The notes under the pieces are model-generated. The model searched no databases, was not told the origin of the DNA, and saw only the letters and a list, made by a program, of their open reading frames with translations. A program made the translations under genes and the position numbers. From Fervidibacter sinensis (GTDB taxonomy: Bacteria > Armatimonadota > Fervidibacteria > Fervidibacterales > Fervidibacteraceae), in NCBI GenBank assembly GCA_032161045.1, contig JAVHTH010000009.1: a stretch of DNA of 64,000 nucleotides; one strand, given 5' to 3'. Within the stretch, counting starts at the first letter, position 1; the number at the start of each line of letters is the position of its first letter. Positions 50,079 to 58,652 of this stretch are shown here, one piece after another.

Positions 50079-51359
50079 ATGCTGGAGCAAATACGGATGG
50101 CGAAAGTGGCGCAAAGGCTTTATGGTAAACGGGTTGACAATGTAACCGAAGAGGCTAAGCGGCAATTGGAAAGGCTTGGTATCGCGCGCAAACTCAAAGG
50201 CAAAAGGGTTGCCATTACTGCTGGCAGCAGGGGCATCGCGAATATTGCCGAAATCATCAAAGGCGTTGTTGAGTTTGTGCGCGAATGTGGCGGAGAACCG
50301 TTCGTTTTCCCTGCAATGGGAAGTCATGGGGGTGCGACTGCCGAAGGTCAAGTGGCAATTTTGCGCGATTATGGGATAACAGAAGAGTTCGTCGGCGCTC
50401 CGATTTTGGCGACGATGGAAGTTGAGAAAATTGGCGAAACTGACGGCATCCCCGTTTATGTTGACAAGTTCGCTGCAAACGCTGATGGCATCATTGTTGT
50501 CAACCGAATCAAACATCACACAGACTTTTCCGGATCTCACGAGAGCGGTTTGGTCAAGATGATGGCGGTTGGGATGGGCAAGCGTCACGGTGCCGATGTG
50601 GCTCACACCTACAAAGCATGGAGTTTGCGAAACTTCATCCCCAAGATGGCTCGTGAAATTTTGAGGAGACTTCCAATTGTTGCAGGGTTAGCAATTGTTG
50701 AAAACGCTTATCATGAAGTCGCCAAATTGGTTGCACTCCGACCGGACGAAATTGAACAAGGCGATCGCGAGTTACTTCGGTTTTGGAAACGGATTCGCCC
50801 CAAAATCCCGTTCAATCACCTTGATGTCCTCATCGTTGAGCAAATGGGCAAAAACATTTCCGGCACGGGAATGGACACGAAGGTCATCGGTCGGCTGATG
50901 ATCACTGGTGAAAACGAACTCAAGCATCCAATGCCGAGGGTCATCGTCGTGCTTGACTTGACAAGCGAATCTCACGGCAACGCTGCCGGTTTGGGGCTCG
51001 CGGACATAACGACTAAACGACTCATCAACAAGGTCAACTGGCACGACACCCATGTCAATGTTTTCACAAGCGGCTTCATTGAGCGGGACCGAATCCCAGT
51101 TGTTGCGGAAAACGACCGTCAAGCGTTGGAATGGGCACTTGAAATTGCGAAAGTTCGTGACCCAGAAAAGGCTCGCATCGTTCGCATCCGCGATACAAAC
51201 ACACTCGGCGTGATTTACATTTCGCAAGGTCTGTGGGAAGAGGCTGCTAAAAACCCGAGAATTCAATTCCTTGATGAAATGACGCTTAAGTTTGATGACG
51301 GCGAACTTGCTCCTGTGAGTTACTCTTCGGAGGGCGGTTCTCCTGAACCGCCGAAATGA
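50079..51359 (+). CDS. Lactate-racemase N-domain (DUF2088) protein
   Basis: 426 residues. Features of the LarA/DUF2088 family: AGSRGIANIAEIIKG, PFVFPAMGSHGGATAEGQ, GIIVVNRIKHHTDFSG and ESGLVKMMAVGMGKRHGAD. LarA itself uses a nickel-pincer cofactor; members without LarB/C/E nearby, as here, are of unknown reaction. The last residues (SSEGGSPEPPK) are encoded by a class C hairpin repeat (51326-51355). Its stop overlaps the upstream-most ATG of nuoH. A TACAAT is at 50033-50038. Confidence 0.85.
   Translation: MLEQIRMAKVAQRLYGKRVDNVTEEAKRQLERLGIARKLKGKRVAITAGSRGIANIAEIIKGVVEFVRECGGEPFVFPAMGSHGGATAEGQVAILRDYGITEEFVGAPILATMEVEKIGETDGIPVYVDKFAANADGIIVVNRIKHHTDFSGSHESGLVKMMAVGMGKRHGADVAHTYKAWSLRNFIPKMAREILRRLPIVAGLAIVENAYHEVAKLVALRPDEIEQGDRELLRFWKRIRPKIPFNHLDVLIVEQMGKNISGTGMDTKVIGRLMITGENELKHPMPRVIVVLDLTSESHGNAAGLGLADITTKRLINKVNWHDTHVNVFTSGFIERDRIPVVAENDRQALEWALEIAKVRDPEKARIVRIRDTNTLGVIYISQGLWEEAAKNPRIQFLDEMTLKFDDGELAPVSYSSEGGSPEPPK
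51326..51355. repeat. Class C hairpin repeat overlapping the end of a coding gene
   Basis: GGCGGTTC-TCCT-GAACCGCC is a perfect 8-bp stem, flanked by TTCGGAG and GAAATG. The copy lies at the stop of the DUF2088 gene and supplies its last codons. Confidence 0.55.
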
Positions 51360-51382
51360 AAATCATAGACGAGGTGGTGCCT

Positions 51383-52417
51383 GTGACGATGACAGATATT
51401 GTTTGGGCAATTGTCAAGTTGCTTATCATCATCGGTTGCGTCATGACCGCTCTGCCCTTTCTAATTTGGGCTGAACGAAGGCTTTTGGGTTTCATGCAGG
51501 ATAGGCTTGGACCAAACCGAGTTGGTCCAGAAGGGTTGCTCCAATCTTTCGCCGACGGTCTCAAGTTAATGCTCAAGGAAGTCATCGTCCCTGAAGGTGC
51601 GGACAAGTTCGTTTACTTTTTGGCTCCGATTTTGTTGATGGTCCCCGCACTTTGCGCTTTCGTCGTTATCCCATTCGGACCTAACGAGCAAGTTGTTGAC
51701 CTGAACATTGGCGTCCTCTACATTGTTGCCCTTGCGAGTTTAGGTGTCTATGGGATTGTCTTGGCTGGTTGGGCTTCAAATAGCAAGTATGCGCTTTTGG
51801 GTGGACTTAGAAGTGCTGCACAAATGCTGAGTTACGAGTTGGGTGTCGGTTTGGCAATCGTCGTTGTCGTCATGTTGACGGGTACTTTGAGCCTGCGCAA
51901 CATCGTTGAGGCACAAAGCGGTCCGTTGACTTTTTGGTGGTTTGGGCGGGAGTTGGTTATTCCTTTCCTGCCCAACTGGTTAGTTTTCAAGCCATTGGCT
52001 TGGCCAGCGTTCGTGGTGTTCTTAATCGGTGGTTTTGCTGAGACGAACCGAGCACCTTTTGACTTGCCAGAAGCGGAATCCGAGTTGGTCTCTGGCTACC
52101 ATACCGAATACACTGGGATGCGATTTGCGATGTTCATGTTGGGCGAGTATGTCAATGTCGTCACAGCGAGCGCGATGGTCACGACCTTATTCCTTGGTGG
52201 TTGGAATGGACCAGTGTTTCCACCCTTGCTTTGGTTCATTGTCAAGTTGCTTTTGGTTCTGTTCACCTTTATCTGGGCACGGGCAACCTTACCGCGAATT
52301 CGCTACGACCAACTCATGAAACTCGGTTGGACGGGTTTGGTGCCAACGGGATTAGCCAACATCGCTTTGATCGCTCTTTACGATGCGTGGAAGTGGAGCA
52401 AATTTGCTGGGCTTTAG
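51383..52417 (+). CDS. nuoH: NADH-quinone oxidoreductase subunit H (orphan)
   Basis: 344 residues from GTG 51383 after GAGGTGG (ATG 51389 and ATG 51356 are alternatives). Eight or so membrane helices and the quinone-site sequences AERRLLGFMQDRLGPNRVGPEGLLQSFADG and FAETNRAPFDLPEAESELVSGYHTEYTG. It is the membrane subunit at the quinone tunnel of complex I. No other nuo gene is nearby; the neighbours are DUF2088 and CBS genes. Confidence 0.96.
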   Translation: MTMTDIVWAIVKLLIIIGCVMTALPFLIWAERRLLGFMQDRLGPNRVGPEGLLQSFADGLKLMLKEVIVPEGADKFVYFLAPILLMVPALCAFVVIPFGPNEQVVDLNIGVLYIVALASLGVYGIVLAGWASNSKYALLGGLRSAAQMLSYELGVGLAIVVVVMLTGTLSLRNIVEAQSGPLTFWWFGRELVIPFLPNWLVFKPLAWPAFVVFLIGGFAETNRAPFDLPEAESELVSGYHTEYTGMRFAMFMLGEYVNVVTASAMVTTLFLGGWNGPVFPPLLWFIVKLLLVLFTFIWARATLPRIRYDQLMKLGWTGLVPTGLANIALIALYDAWKWSKFAGL

Positions 52418-52510
52418 AACTCAGAACGGGTCTTGACAGAAGGACATTTTGCGACTAAATTTTTGAATGGCTGCTGAGGTCAAAAGCCAAAGATGGGGGA
52501 GGGATGAGAG

Positions 52511-52888
52511 ATGCCTGCGAAGACGGCGAAGGACATCATGACAACAAAGGTCGTGACGGTCAAACCATCAACCTCAATTGAGGACGCTGCCCGCTTGCTT
52601 GTCCGCAGAAAAATTAGTGGTGTCCCCGTCGTTGACGAGAAAGACAAAACGAAAGTTGTTGGCATCTTGACTGAAGCGGACTTGCTCGCGGCACCTTCCG
52701 GCGCGAAGACCGTAGCCGATGTGATGAAGAAGCGAGTTGTCTCTGTTTCACCTGACACCCCCGTTGATCAGATCGCTGAAGTCCTTGTCAAGAAGAAGAT
52801 CAAGCGCGTTCCTGTCGTTGATGCGGGCAAGTTAGTGGGCATCGTCAGCAGAATTGATGTCTTGAGGGCGAAGTATGGCGAAAAGTAA
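52511..52888 (+). CDS. Two-CBS-domain protein
   Basis: 125 residues, exactly one Bateman module: CBS1 ARLLVRRKISGVPVVDEKDK...GILTEADL (about 25-60) and CBS2 EVLVKKKIKRVPVVDAGKLVGIVSRIDVL (about 90-120). It usually senses adenosyl ligands. Start ATG 52511 after GGGGGAGGGATGAGAG. No catalytic domain is attached. Partner unknown; nuoH is 93 bp upstream. Confidence 0.93.
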   Translation: MPAKTAKDIMTTKVVTVKPSTSIEDAARLLVRRKISGVPVVDEKDKTKVVGILTEADLLAAPSGAKTVADVMKKRVVSVSPDTPVDQIAEVLVKKKIKRVPVVDAGKLVGIVSRIDVLRAKYGEK

Positions 52889-52919
52889 TGAGGTAAGGTG
52901 GCGCCTGAGGAGGCATTGA

Positions 52920-53630
52920 TCACCTAAAGCCAAGGCGTTCTAAGAGGGTAGGTAGTTCTTGCAAATGGACGATGCGAACGCAATCGGCATCGGGTAGAAT
53001 GTTGCGCCTGTCAAAGTAAATCGGTAAGATGCCTGCCCTTCTTGCTCCAATGACATCATGCCAATATGAGTTTCCCACAAGGGCTGTCTCCTCAGGCGCC
53101 ACTTTCATTTGCTCCAGAATGAATTGGAAAAATCGTGGGTCCGGTTTGGCGTAGCCAACCACATCGGACAAAAAAACCGCATCAACGCGCTCAGTAATTC
53201 CCAAGGCTGAAAGCACCTTTTCGTAACTTGGTGTAGCATTTGAGGCAACAGCGAGTATGTAGCCCCGGTCTCTCAAGATGTCAAGGGTTTCAAGTGCCCC
53301 ATTCATCGGAACTTCCGTCTCGTATTGGGTCTCTACGAAATCCCAAAACAGTGCGGGGTCATCCAAACGACCGGAAACTTTCATACTTGCCAGCATCCAC
53401 CTTACGCCCTCACGAACGGTTTCCCTGTCTATCATGCGACCTTCCTGTATCGCGCCGATGAAAAACCGCTCAATCGTTACAAGCCCGAGCCGAGCCGTAA
53501 CCTCATCGGGGACGGGATTGAGGTTGAAATAGATGCATGCCTTTTGAATCCTTTCCTCCCGTTCAGGCAAAACTTTAGTCAGCGTCCCACCAGCATCAAA
53601 AAGGACCAAACGAATCCCCATAGACATCAT
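52920..53630 (-). CDS. HAD-superfamily hydrolase
   Basis: 236 residues. HAD motifs I to IV: FDAGGTLT (the nucleophile Asp, with Gly-Gly-Thr-Leu), VASNA (II), KPDPRFF (III) and GNSYWHDVIGARRAG (IV). An alpha-helical C1 cap lies between motifs I and II. Probably a small-molecule phosphatase; substrate unknown. Start ATG 53630 after AAGGAAGGG. Converges on the CBS gene. Confidence 0.92.
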   Translation of the reverse strand: MMSMGIRLVLFDAGGTLTKVLPEREERIQKACIYFNLNPVPDEVTARLGLVTIERFFIGAIQEGRMIDRETVREGVRWMLASMKVSGRLDDPALFWDFVETQYETEVPMNGALETLDILRDRGYILAVASNATPSYEKVLSALGITERVDAVFLSDVVGYAKPDPRFFQFILEQMKVAPEETALVGNSYWHDVIGARRAGILPIYFDRRNILPDADCVRIVHLQELPTLLERLGFR

Positions 53631-53720
53631 CGCCCTTCCTTTGGTCCAAGTTTAACGCTCTTGAGTCAAAAAGTGACGGCAAACGATCGCTCACCGCTCA
53701 ACACTTACCGCACATCATCC

Positions 53721-53780
53721 GTGCCACTGGCTTTAGCCAGTGGTCAAAGACGAAGAAAGTAAGCGCCGAATTTATTCGGC
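53721..53780. repeat. Hairpin pair leading into a class B repeat
   Basis: CCACTGGC-TTTA-GCCAGTGG (perfect 8-bp stem) and GCCGAA-TTTA-TTCGGC precede the class B repeat at 53784. Same order and similar spacing as at 31821-31888. Confidence 0.55.
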
Positions 53781-53783
53781 AAT

Positions 53784-53838
53784 GTAGGGGCGCACGAAAT
53801 GCACCCGGAAAAATCGGGCAGATTTCATCTGCCCCTAC
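53784..53838. repeat. Class B intergenic double-hairpin repeat
   Basis: The arms GTAGGGGC and GCCCCTAC enclose GGGCGCA...TGCACCC and GGGCAGA-TTTCA-TCTGCCC. Another half-copy follows at 53861. Confidence 0.65.
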
Positions 53839-53860
53839 AATGACCGTAATCCGTCAATTG

Positions 53861-53886
53861 GTAGGGCACGGTTTTACACTGTGCCG
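53861..53886. repeat. Left half of a class B repeat at the edge of a truncated gene
   Basis: GTAGGGCACGG-TTTTACA-CTGTGCC is the left hairpin only. The expected right half is missing and the sequence passes within 22 bp into the 3' end of the truncated gene at 53909. Confidence 0.5.
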
Positions 53887-53908
53887 ATTAAAAATTTCGG
53901 ACGAAGCG

Positions 53909-54328
53909 TTAATTGGCCTGAAAGCGTTCAACGAGCAGATGTTTGTCTTTGTCAACCAAACCGTGTCCAAACCAAAACCACCCGATACCATCAGGTGGCT
54001 TGACAAAATCCGAAGGCTGCTTCTCCCCTACCCTGCCCCAGACGAACCGAACTTGAGCGGTTTCAGGTCTCTGCCCTTTTTGAATGGCAATTGAGTTGCG
54101 AACCATTGCAACGCCTATCCTCTTGCCCTCTTGAATGCGACCGATGAAAGTGTCGTCGTAAAGCCAAAGTATGCGGTCGTTGCCTAAATTGACCGAATAA
54201 GCGCAATCGCTTCCGAGCCAACCTTGTGTCGGGCTAAACAACCGTTCCCACTCAACTGCAGGCTCCGCAGTTAACTTGGGCACTGACGCTTGCATTAATG
54301 CAGCCAGCCACCAAATCTGCCAAAGCAT
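53909..54328 (-). pseudogene. Truncated secreted protein, N-terminal fragment
   Basis: 139 residues from ATG 54328 (MLWQIWWLAALM, signal peptide) after AAAGGTGAGG. The segment WERLFSPTQGWLGSDCAYSVNLGNDRILWLYDD and IGVAMVRNSIAIQ look like the first blade of a secreted beta-propeller (DUF4185-like). The chain ends abruptly after KDKHLLVERFQAN where a half repeat element begins. The rest of the protein is missing, so the gene is probably broken. It is 9 bp downstream of the GH99-like gene. Confidence 0.65.
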
Positions 54329-54336
54329 CTTTCGCC

Positions 54337-56145
54337 TCACCTTTCGGCGGAAAGAACAAATTTCCACAAATCATGCAAAATCGCCTCGCCGACATCCATG
54401 TCAAGTAGTCGGAACCAAACATAAATGACCTGACCTTTCCCCACTTTCACTATGGCAGCACCAAGCCCTTGTGAGCGTCCGTTGCTATCAACCAACTCAA
54501 TCAGCGGAAGAACCTTTGCATTAAGCGGTGCTTTTTCGGGTAATAAAGGTCGCCAACGCAAATCGCCACTCTCAGGGTAAGGGAACCGTTCAGGCACATT
54601 GGGCATCAATTTTTTGTCCCGAACAACGAAAGTCAACCTTTGTCCCTGTGGTGGTCGCTCCCAAGCCACAAATAAAGGCAGCCAAAGTTGGGGAGCATGG
54701 TGAACAGCCTTTGCAGGCTGCTTTGTCTCATCGTAATGGAAAGGCATAGGCATTGACGGAAGAACCATCAATGTCCCGCCATCTTGAACATAACGCTGTA
54801 GCGATTTGAGAACATCGTTCTCTTCCCTCACACTCGCTCGGTAACTTTCACCGCCACCGTAGACAGCGATTGGGAAATTTGCAGGTTCAAAAACTTTCGC
54901 ATCAACAACTTGCTCCCAACTCAGCATTTTCACCTTTGCGTTCATGCTGAGCAGCCACCACACGCACTCGGAGTCAGAATTGGGCAAGATGGCAATTGAA
55001 GTTTTTTGCAAGTCAGCGCTCAACTTGTCTCGCTCCAATTTGGGGATGCTTCCCGTTCGCTTTTTTGGTTCTCTCGGCGGTAGTTGCTTGAACTTCGGGG
55101 CATACTTTGCTGTTGTTCTCAATTCTCGGTCACCATTTTCAACCGACGGTTCAATTTCGCTCCCTTCGTGCCACTCATTCCAACTCGTAATGAGCACCCA
55201 ATCTGGGTTCGCTTCAATTGCTGCTTCCCAAAGCACTCGGTAAGTTTCGCCGCCATGACGCTCGGTTATTGGGCGTGGCGGTTTCCTGTCGGGCAACTTG
55301 CTGTCATCGTAACCCGGGATAATTGTCAAGCAAGCAATTCTGTCGTCCCCTGCAGTCTCAACCCAATTGGGGAAAGTTTTCCTTGCCCACTCACGAATTT
55401 CATCGGGCGATTTACCGGCAGTTTGACCTGTGATGTTGTAGGTGTGGATGCCATCAAAAATTCTCGCTGCCCGCTTTGAAATTTGGTCGCCGATAAAAAC
55501 TGCACCGCCTTCGTATCTGCGGTTCGCTTCCACAATGACCCAAAGCCAACCGTCCAGTCCAATCTCGCCGATGGCTCTCCCGTAAACGAAAATCACGGGT
55601 TTCCCGTTCAACTTCAACCACGCAGGATGTTTGCCATAACGGTTGAGCAGGTGCATGACATACTCCAACGCTTGTTCCCTCGTTCTCGTGGGCACTGTTT
55701 CAAAGTAGGCGGTAACTTCAAGCCCAAACTTTTGGGCAGTATCCAAGATAAGCGGCATCGCTCGGTCATGGAAGTCATTTGGGTGCCACCAACTCACGAT
55801 AAAACCGTCAAGCCCTGCCTCTTTCGCCCAACGGCAATGCTGTTCAACGACTTTAGGGTCATGGCTGTCGTATGGACCGAGGACAGGATAGTGGGTGCTT
55901 GAACCAATTTGCTTTTTCGCTTCGTCCACATTGGACCAATGAAACCATCTACCGCTAACTTGTGGGTTGCCATACCAAGGGTAATAGAACGCAAGCACTT
56001 TCTTTGGAACTTTCGTCCAACTCACTTTCGCCCGCTCCGCCAAAAGTTCCGCCGCCATTTGCGCCTTCACCCCCTGCCAGACAATTACACCAATGATGAA
56101 TGCCACCAACACCAAAATCGCTCGCTTCACCTGCATCCTTCTCAC
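54337..56145 (-). CDS. GH99-like glycoside hydrolase with C-terminal GATase-like domain
   Basis: 602 residues. N-terminal membrane/signal segment (about 8-28). Catalytic domain (about 45-350) with LAFYYPWYGNPQVSGRW, YPVLGPYDSHDPKVVEQHCRWAKEAG, DGFIVSWWHPNDF and TSWNEWHEGSEIEPS, which fit endo-alpha-mannosidase-like GH99/GH71. The Glu residues of WNEWHEGSEIE are likely catalytic. The C-terminal 220 residues (ILPNSDSECVWWLL, YVQDGGTLMVLPSMPMPF) resemble a glutamine-amidotransferase-like fold. Secreted or membrane-anchored. Confidence 0.85.
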   Translation of the reverse strand: MRRMQVKRAILVLVAFIIGVIVWQGVKAQMAAELLAERAKVSWTKVPKKVLAFYYPWYGNPQVSGRWFHWSNVDEAKKQIGSSTHYPVLGPYDSHDPKVVEQHCRWAKEAGLDGFIVSWWHPNDFHDRAMPLILDTAQKFGLEVTAYFETVPTRTREQALEYVMHLLNRYGKHPAWLKLNGKPVIFVYGRAIGEIGLDGWLWVIVEANRRYEGGAVFIGDQISKRAARIFDGIHTYNITGQTAGKSPDEIREWARKTFPNWVETAGDDRIACLTIIPGYDDSKLPDRKPPRPITERHGGETYRVLWEAAIEANPDWVLITSWNEWHEGSEIEPSVENGDRELRTTAKYAPKFKQLPPREPKKRTGSIPKLERDKLSADLQKTSIAILPNSDSECVWWLLSMNAKVKMLSWEQVVDAKVFEPANFPIAVYGGGESYRASVREENDVLKSLQRYVQDGGTLMVLPSMPMPFHYDETKQPAKAVHHAPQLWLPLFVAWERPPQGQRLTFVVRDKKLMPNVPERFPYPESGDLRWRPLLPEKAPLNAKVLPLIELVDSNGRSQGLGAAIVKVGKGQVIYVWFRLLDMDVGEAILHDLWKFVLSAER

Positions 56146-56352
56146 CTCACACTAAAACTCCCATCGCCACGATTGTAACACTGGAAAGTTGCAGGTCAAT
56201 GGGGTTTTGCGCTGAAGTGACAACAATGCAAACACCGTGAAATCCATGCTATGGGCTTTAGTCCGCAGTCGCTGACAGACTTGGAGCATGCCTTAAGGCG
56301 TGCCGAATTTTTCTTTTCGGAGGACACGCCTCCCGGCGTGCCGATTTTTTCT

Positions 56353-56416
56353 TGTAGGGCGGGGTTTTATACCCCGCCGACAAATTTCAGTCGGCACGGT
56401 GTAAAACCGTGCCCTA
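56353..56416. repeat. Class B intergenic double-hairpin repeat
   Basis: The arms GTAGGGC and CCCTAC enclose GGCGGGG-TTTTATA-CCCCGCC and GGCACGG-TGTAAAA-CCGTGCC. First of two tandem copies in the 385-bp spacer between the beta-propeller gene and the GH99-like gene; unrelated GC-rich hairpins (AAGGCGTGCC, GGAGG..CCTCC) lie just before. Confidence 0.65.
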
Positions 56417-56450
56417 CTTTGATTGCTTAAAATTCGCTGGCGTAAAATCC

Positions 56451-56513
56451 TGTAAGGCGTGGTTTTACACCCCGCCAATAAATTTTCTGGACACAGTTTA
56501 GAACCGTGCCCTA
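56451..56513. repeat. Class B intergenic double-hairpin repeat
   Basis: The arms GTAAGGCG and GCCCTAC enclose a GGCGTGG-TTTTACA-CCCCGCC hairpin and a diverged ACAG-TTTAGAA-CCGTGCCC one. Second tandem copy, 34 bp after the first, same orientation. Confidence 0.6.
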
Positions 56514-56530
56514 CCGAACCCATCGTCTGG

Positions 56531-58153
56531 CTACCTTGCCCTTATCCCGATTTCTGTCAAGGACAGCGAAATCCCTGCGCCCGCTTTAGGTTTCAAGGTG
56601 AGAATGTGGAAGGTTGAAGGCGATTCAAAGAAAACACCGCTTCCCTTTAGAACCCCGCCAAACTCCAATTCGTTTTCATCAACTGCGACGAATACTTTGT
56701 TTCCTCTCTTCGCTTCAAGGACGACCCGCTCGCTGTTTGGGGTAAAAAAGATCCCAATGGCGCTGTCATATCTTTTCCTTCTCTCCACTCCATCTACTAC
56801 GACGAACCATTTACCGTCTCTTTGTGCGAAATAGGCAACTCGCTTACTGTCAGGGCTGAACGGAGTGAACCAATGTCTGCCGTTGTATTTGACAGGCGAA
56901 AATATGCTTGGCCACCATAACCCGTCATATTCTTTGCTTTCAACACCGTCCACGACGGCAACATATTTCTTGCCTTTCTTCGCCGCATAAATGAACCTTT
57001 TGCCGTCTAGACTGAAAGCGAAAGAAGGCAAAACTTCGTCGTAACTTTTACCCTTCACTCCATTAACCACGACAAATTGCTTTCCGCCAGATGAAACGCC
57101 ATACGCCATTCTTTGACCATCTGGACTGAAAACGGGCAGGACGATTATGTTGTCTTCAACCTCAACCCCGTCCAAAACGAGCACGGTTTTTTCTCCACGC
57201 TGTGCGACGCAGATGACCTTTTGGCTGTTCGGGCTGAAGTGCACTGTGACAACTTTGTCAAACTCTACCCCCTCCTCTCCGTCCACGACAGGGACTTGTT
57301 TTTCGCCTTTCTTCACCACATAGGCTATTCTCTTCCCGTCAAGGCTGAAAGTGACAGAACCTTTTTTGACTCCTTCGTGCGGTTGGCTTTCCTTCCCATC
57401 CACCACTACGAACCAACTTTCCCCTTTCCTTGCGACATAGGCTAACCGTGAGCCATCAAAACTGAACACAAGGGAATCTGCGGGAATTTCGTCATACTCC
57501 GCTCCTTCCTTCCCATCCACAACCACAAACCATTTTTCTCCTTGCTTGGCGGCGTAGGCAATCCTTTTGCCGCTTCGGTCAATTACGGGCAATCCCACAG
57601 CATCATACCCCTTGCCCCTCCCTTCACTGCCGTAAAATTCCTCTCGGCTTTCACTTGCGTTTTCAACGGCAACGAAAGCCTTTTGCCCCGACCTCGCTGT
57701 ATAGACGATCTTTTTCCCATCGGGCGTGAAGGCTGGGGGCAAGACAGCGTCGTAAACTCCTCTTTCCTTTCCGTTCACCGCCAAAAAGAACTTACCGCTT
57801 CTCACCCCAACAAAGGCGTAATTTTCCCCGTCAGGGCTGAAGACCAACGAGTTGGGAACGATTGCATCGTATTTTGCCGAAGCAATCGCTTGCTTCTCCC
57901 CTCCTCCGTAAACGAAAACTTGGAAGGCTTTCTTTTCAGGGGTTTCGGTCAATTGCACAACACATGCGACTTTTCGGTTGTTACTGCTCACAGTGATAGT
58001 TTCAGCGATAACGCTCATGTTAGGTTGAAGGGGAAAAATGCCGTAAGGAGTTTCTTTGACGGTCAATTCTACTCTTTCTGCTCCCGCCTGCCCCGAAGGC
58101 AATAACAACGCAGCAAGCGCAGCCAACAAAACAGCCAACAATTTGCTTTGCAT
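56531..58153 (-). CDS. Secreted beta-propeller protein of ten PD40-like repeats
   Basis: 540 residues. Signal peptide 1-25 (LLAVLLAALAALLLPSGQA). From about residue 95 there are ten repeats with the pattern FSPDGKRIAYxAKKGEKWFVVVDGKEGxxYD. This is a WD40-like/PD40 beta-propeller, possibly a double one. No catalytic domain. The high similarity between blades suggests recent internal duplication. Likely periplasmic or surface binding. Start ATG 58153 after GGAGGACGCC. Confidence 0.85.
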   Translation of the reverse strand: MQSKLLAVLLAALAALLLPSGQAGAERVELTVKETPYGIFPLQPNMSVIAETITVSSNNRKVACVVQLTETPEKKAFQVFVYGGGEKQAIASAKYDAIVPNSLVFSPDGENYAFVGVRSGKFFLAVNGKERGVYDAVLPPAFTPDGKKIVYTARSGQKAFVAVENASESREEFYGSEGRGKGYDAVGLPVIDRSGKRIAYAAKQGEKWFVVVDGKEGAEYDEIPADSLVFSFDGSRLAYVARKGESWFVVVDGKESQPHEGVKKGSVTFSLDGKRIAYVVKKGEKQVPVVDGEEGVEFDKVVTVHFSPNSQKVICVAQRGEKTVLVLDGVEVEDNIIVLPVFSPDGQRMAYGVSSGGKQFVVVNGVKGKSYDEVLPSFAFSLDGKRFIYAAKKGKKYVAVVDGVESKEYDGLWWPSIFSPVKYNGRHWFTPFSPDSKRVAYFAQRDGKWFVVVDGVERRKRYDSAIGIFFTPNSERVVLEAKRGNKVFVAVDENELEFGGVLKGSGVFFESPSTFHILTLKPKAGAGISLSLTEIGIRAR

Positions 58154-58259
58154 TTCGGCGTCCTCCTTTTGTTTCAGGTGGCATTATTGTGTCACGGACG
58201 ACAGAAAAAGACATTGCTTTCGTCACTGTCCTCTTTCCAGCAAATTGGGATTTTAAACG

Positions 58260-58325
58260 GGTAGCGTCGGGGCTTGTCCCCGACGGTCGTTAAAACTTCC
58301 GTCGCCCACAAGAGGCGACGCTACC
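58260..58325 (-). repeat. Class A intergenic double-hairpin repeat (inverted copy)
   Basis: The reverse complement of the class A form at 13784 with a few changes in the loops: GGTAGC and GCTACC arms, GTCGGGG/CCCCGAC and GTCGCC/GGCGAC hairpins. It sits in the 499-bp spacer before the NadD-like gene. Confidence 0.65.
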
Positions 58326-58347
58326 GCTACCGCAAGTCGGTTTGACT

Positions 58348-58378
58348 TCGGAGGGCTCGGCTACTGCTGAACCGAAAA
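58348..58378 (+). repeat. Class C hairpin repeat
   Basis: TCGGAGGGCTCGGC-TACT-GCTGAACCGA: GGAGGGC...CCGAAAAT with a weak central stem, like 16745-16777. A GGCAGGTGGGCAAATAGG tract (58391-58408) and CAC/GCGCA-type simple sequence follow up to about 58500. Confidence 0.45.
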
Positions 58379-58652
58379 TCTCGTTAATCGGCAGGTGGGC
58401 AAATAGGAAAGTCAGCAATCAAGATTTGAACATGCACACACGCACGCTCACACGCCTACATTAAAAACGCACAACGCTTAACACAAAATGCGCAACGAAA
58501 TTCTCGGCTCAGCGGGAGATTCGCACTTCAAATCGGCTCACTAAAAATCAGCCTTCCAAACGGGATTTCTACAAGCCCATAACTCCGAAGCAGCAGTTTC
58601 ATCTGAGCATCAAAATTTGAAGTTGGGCTGAGATTTGACGGACATCTCACGG

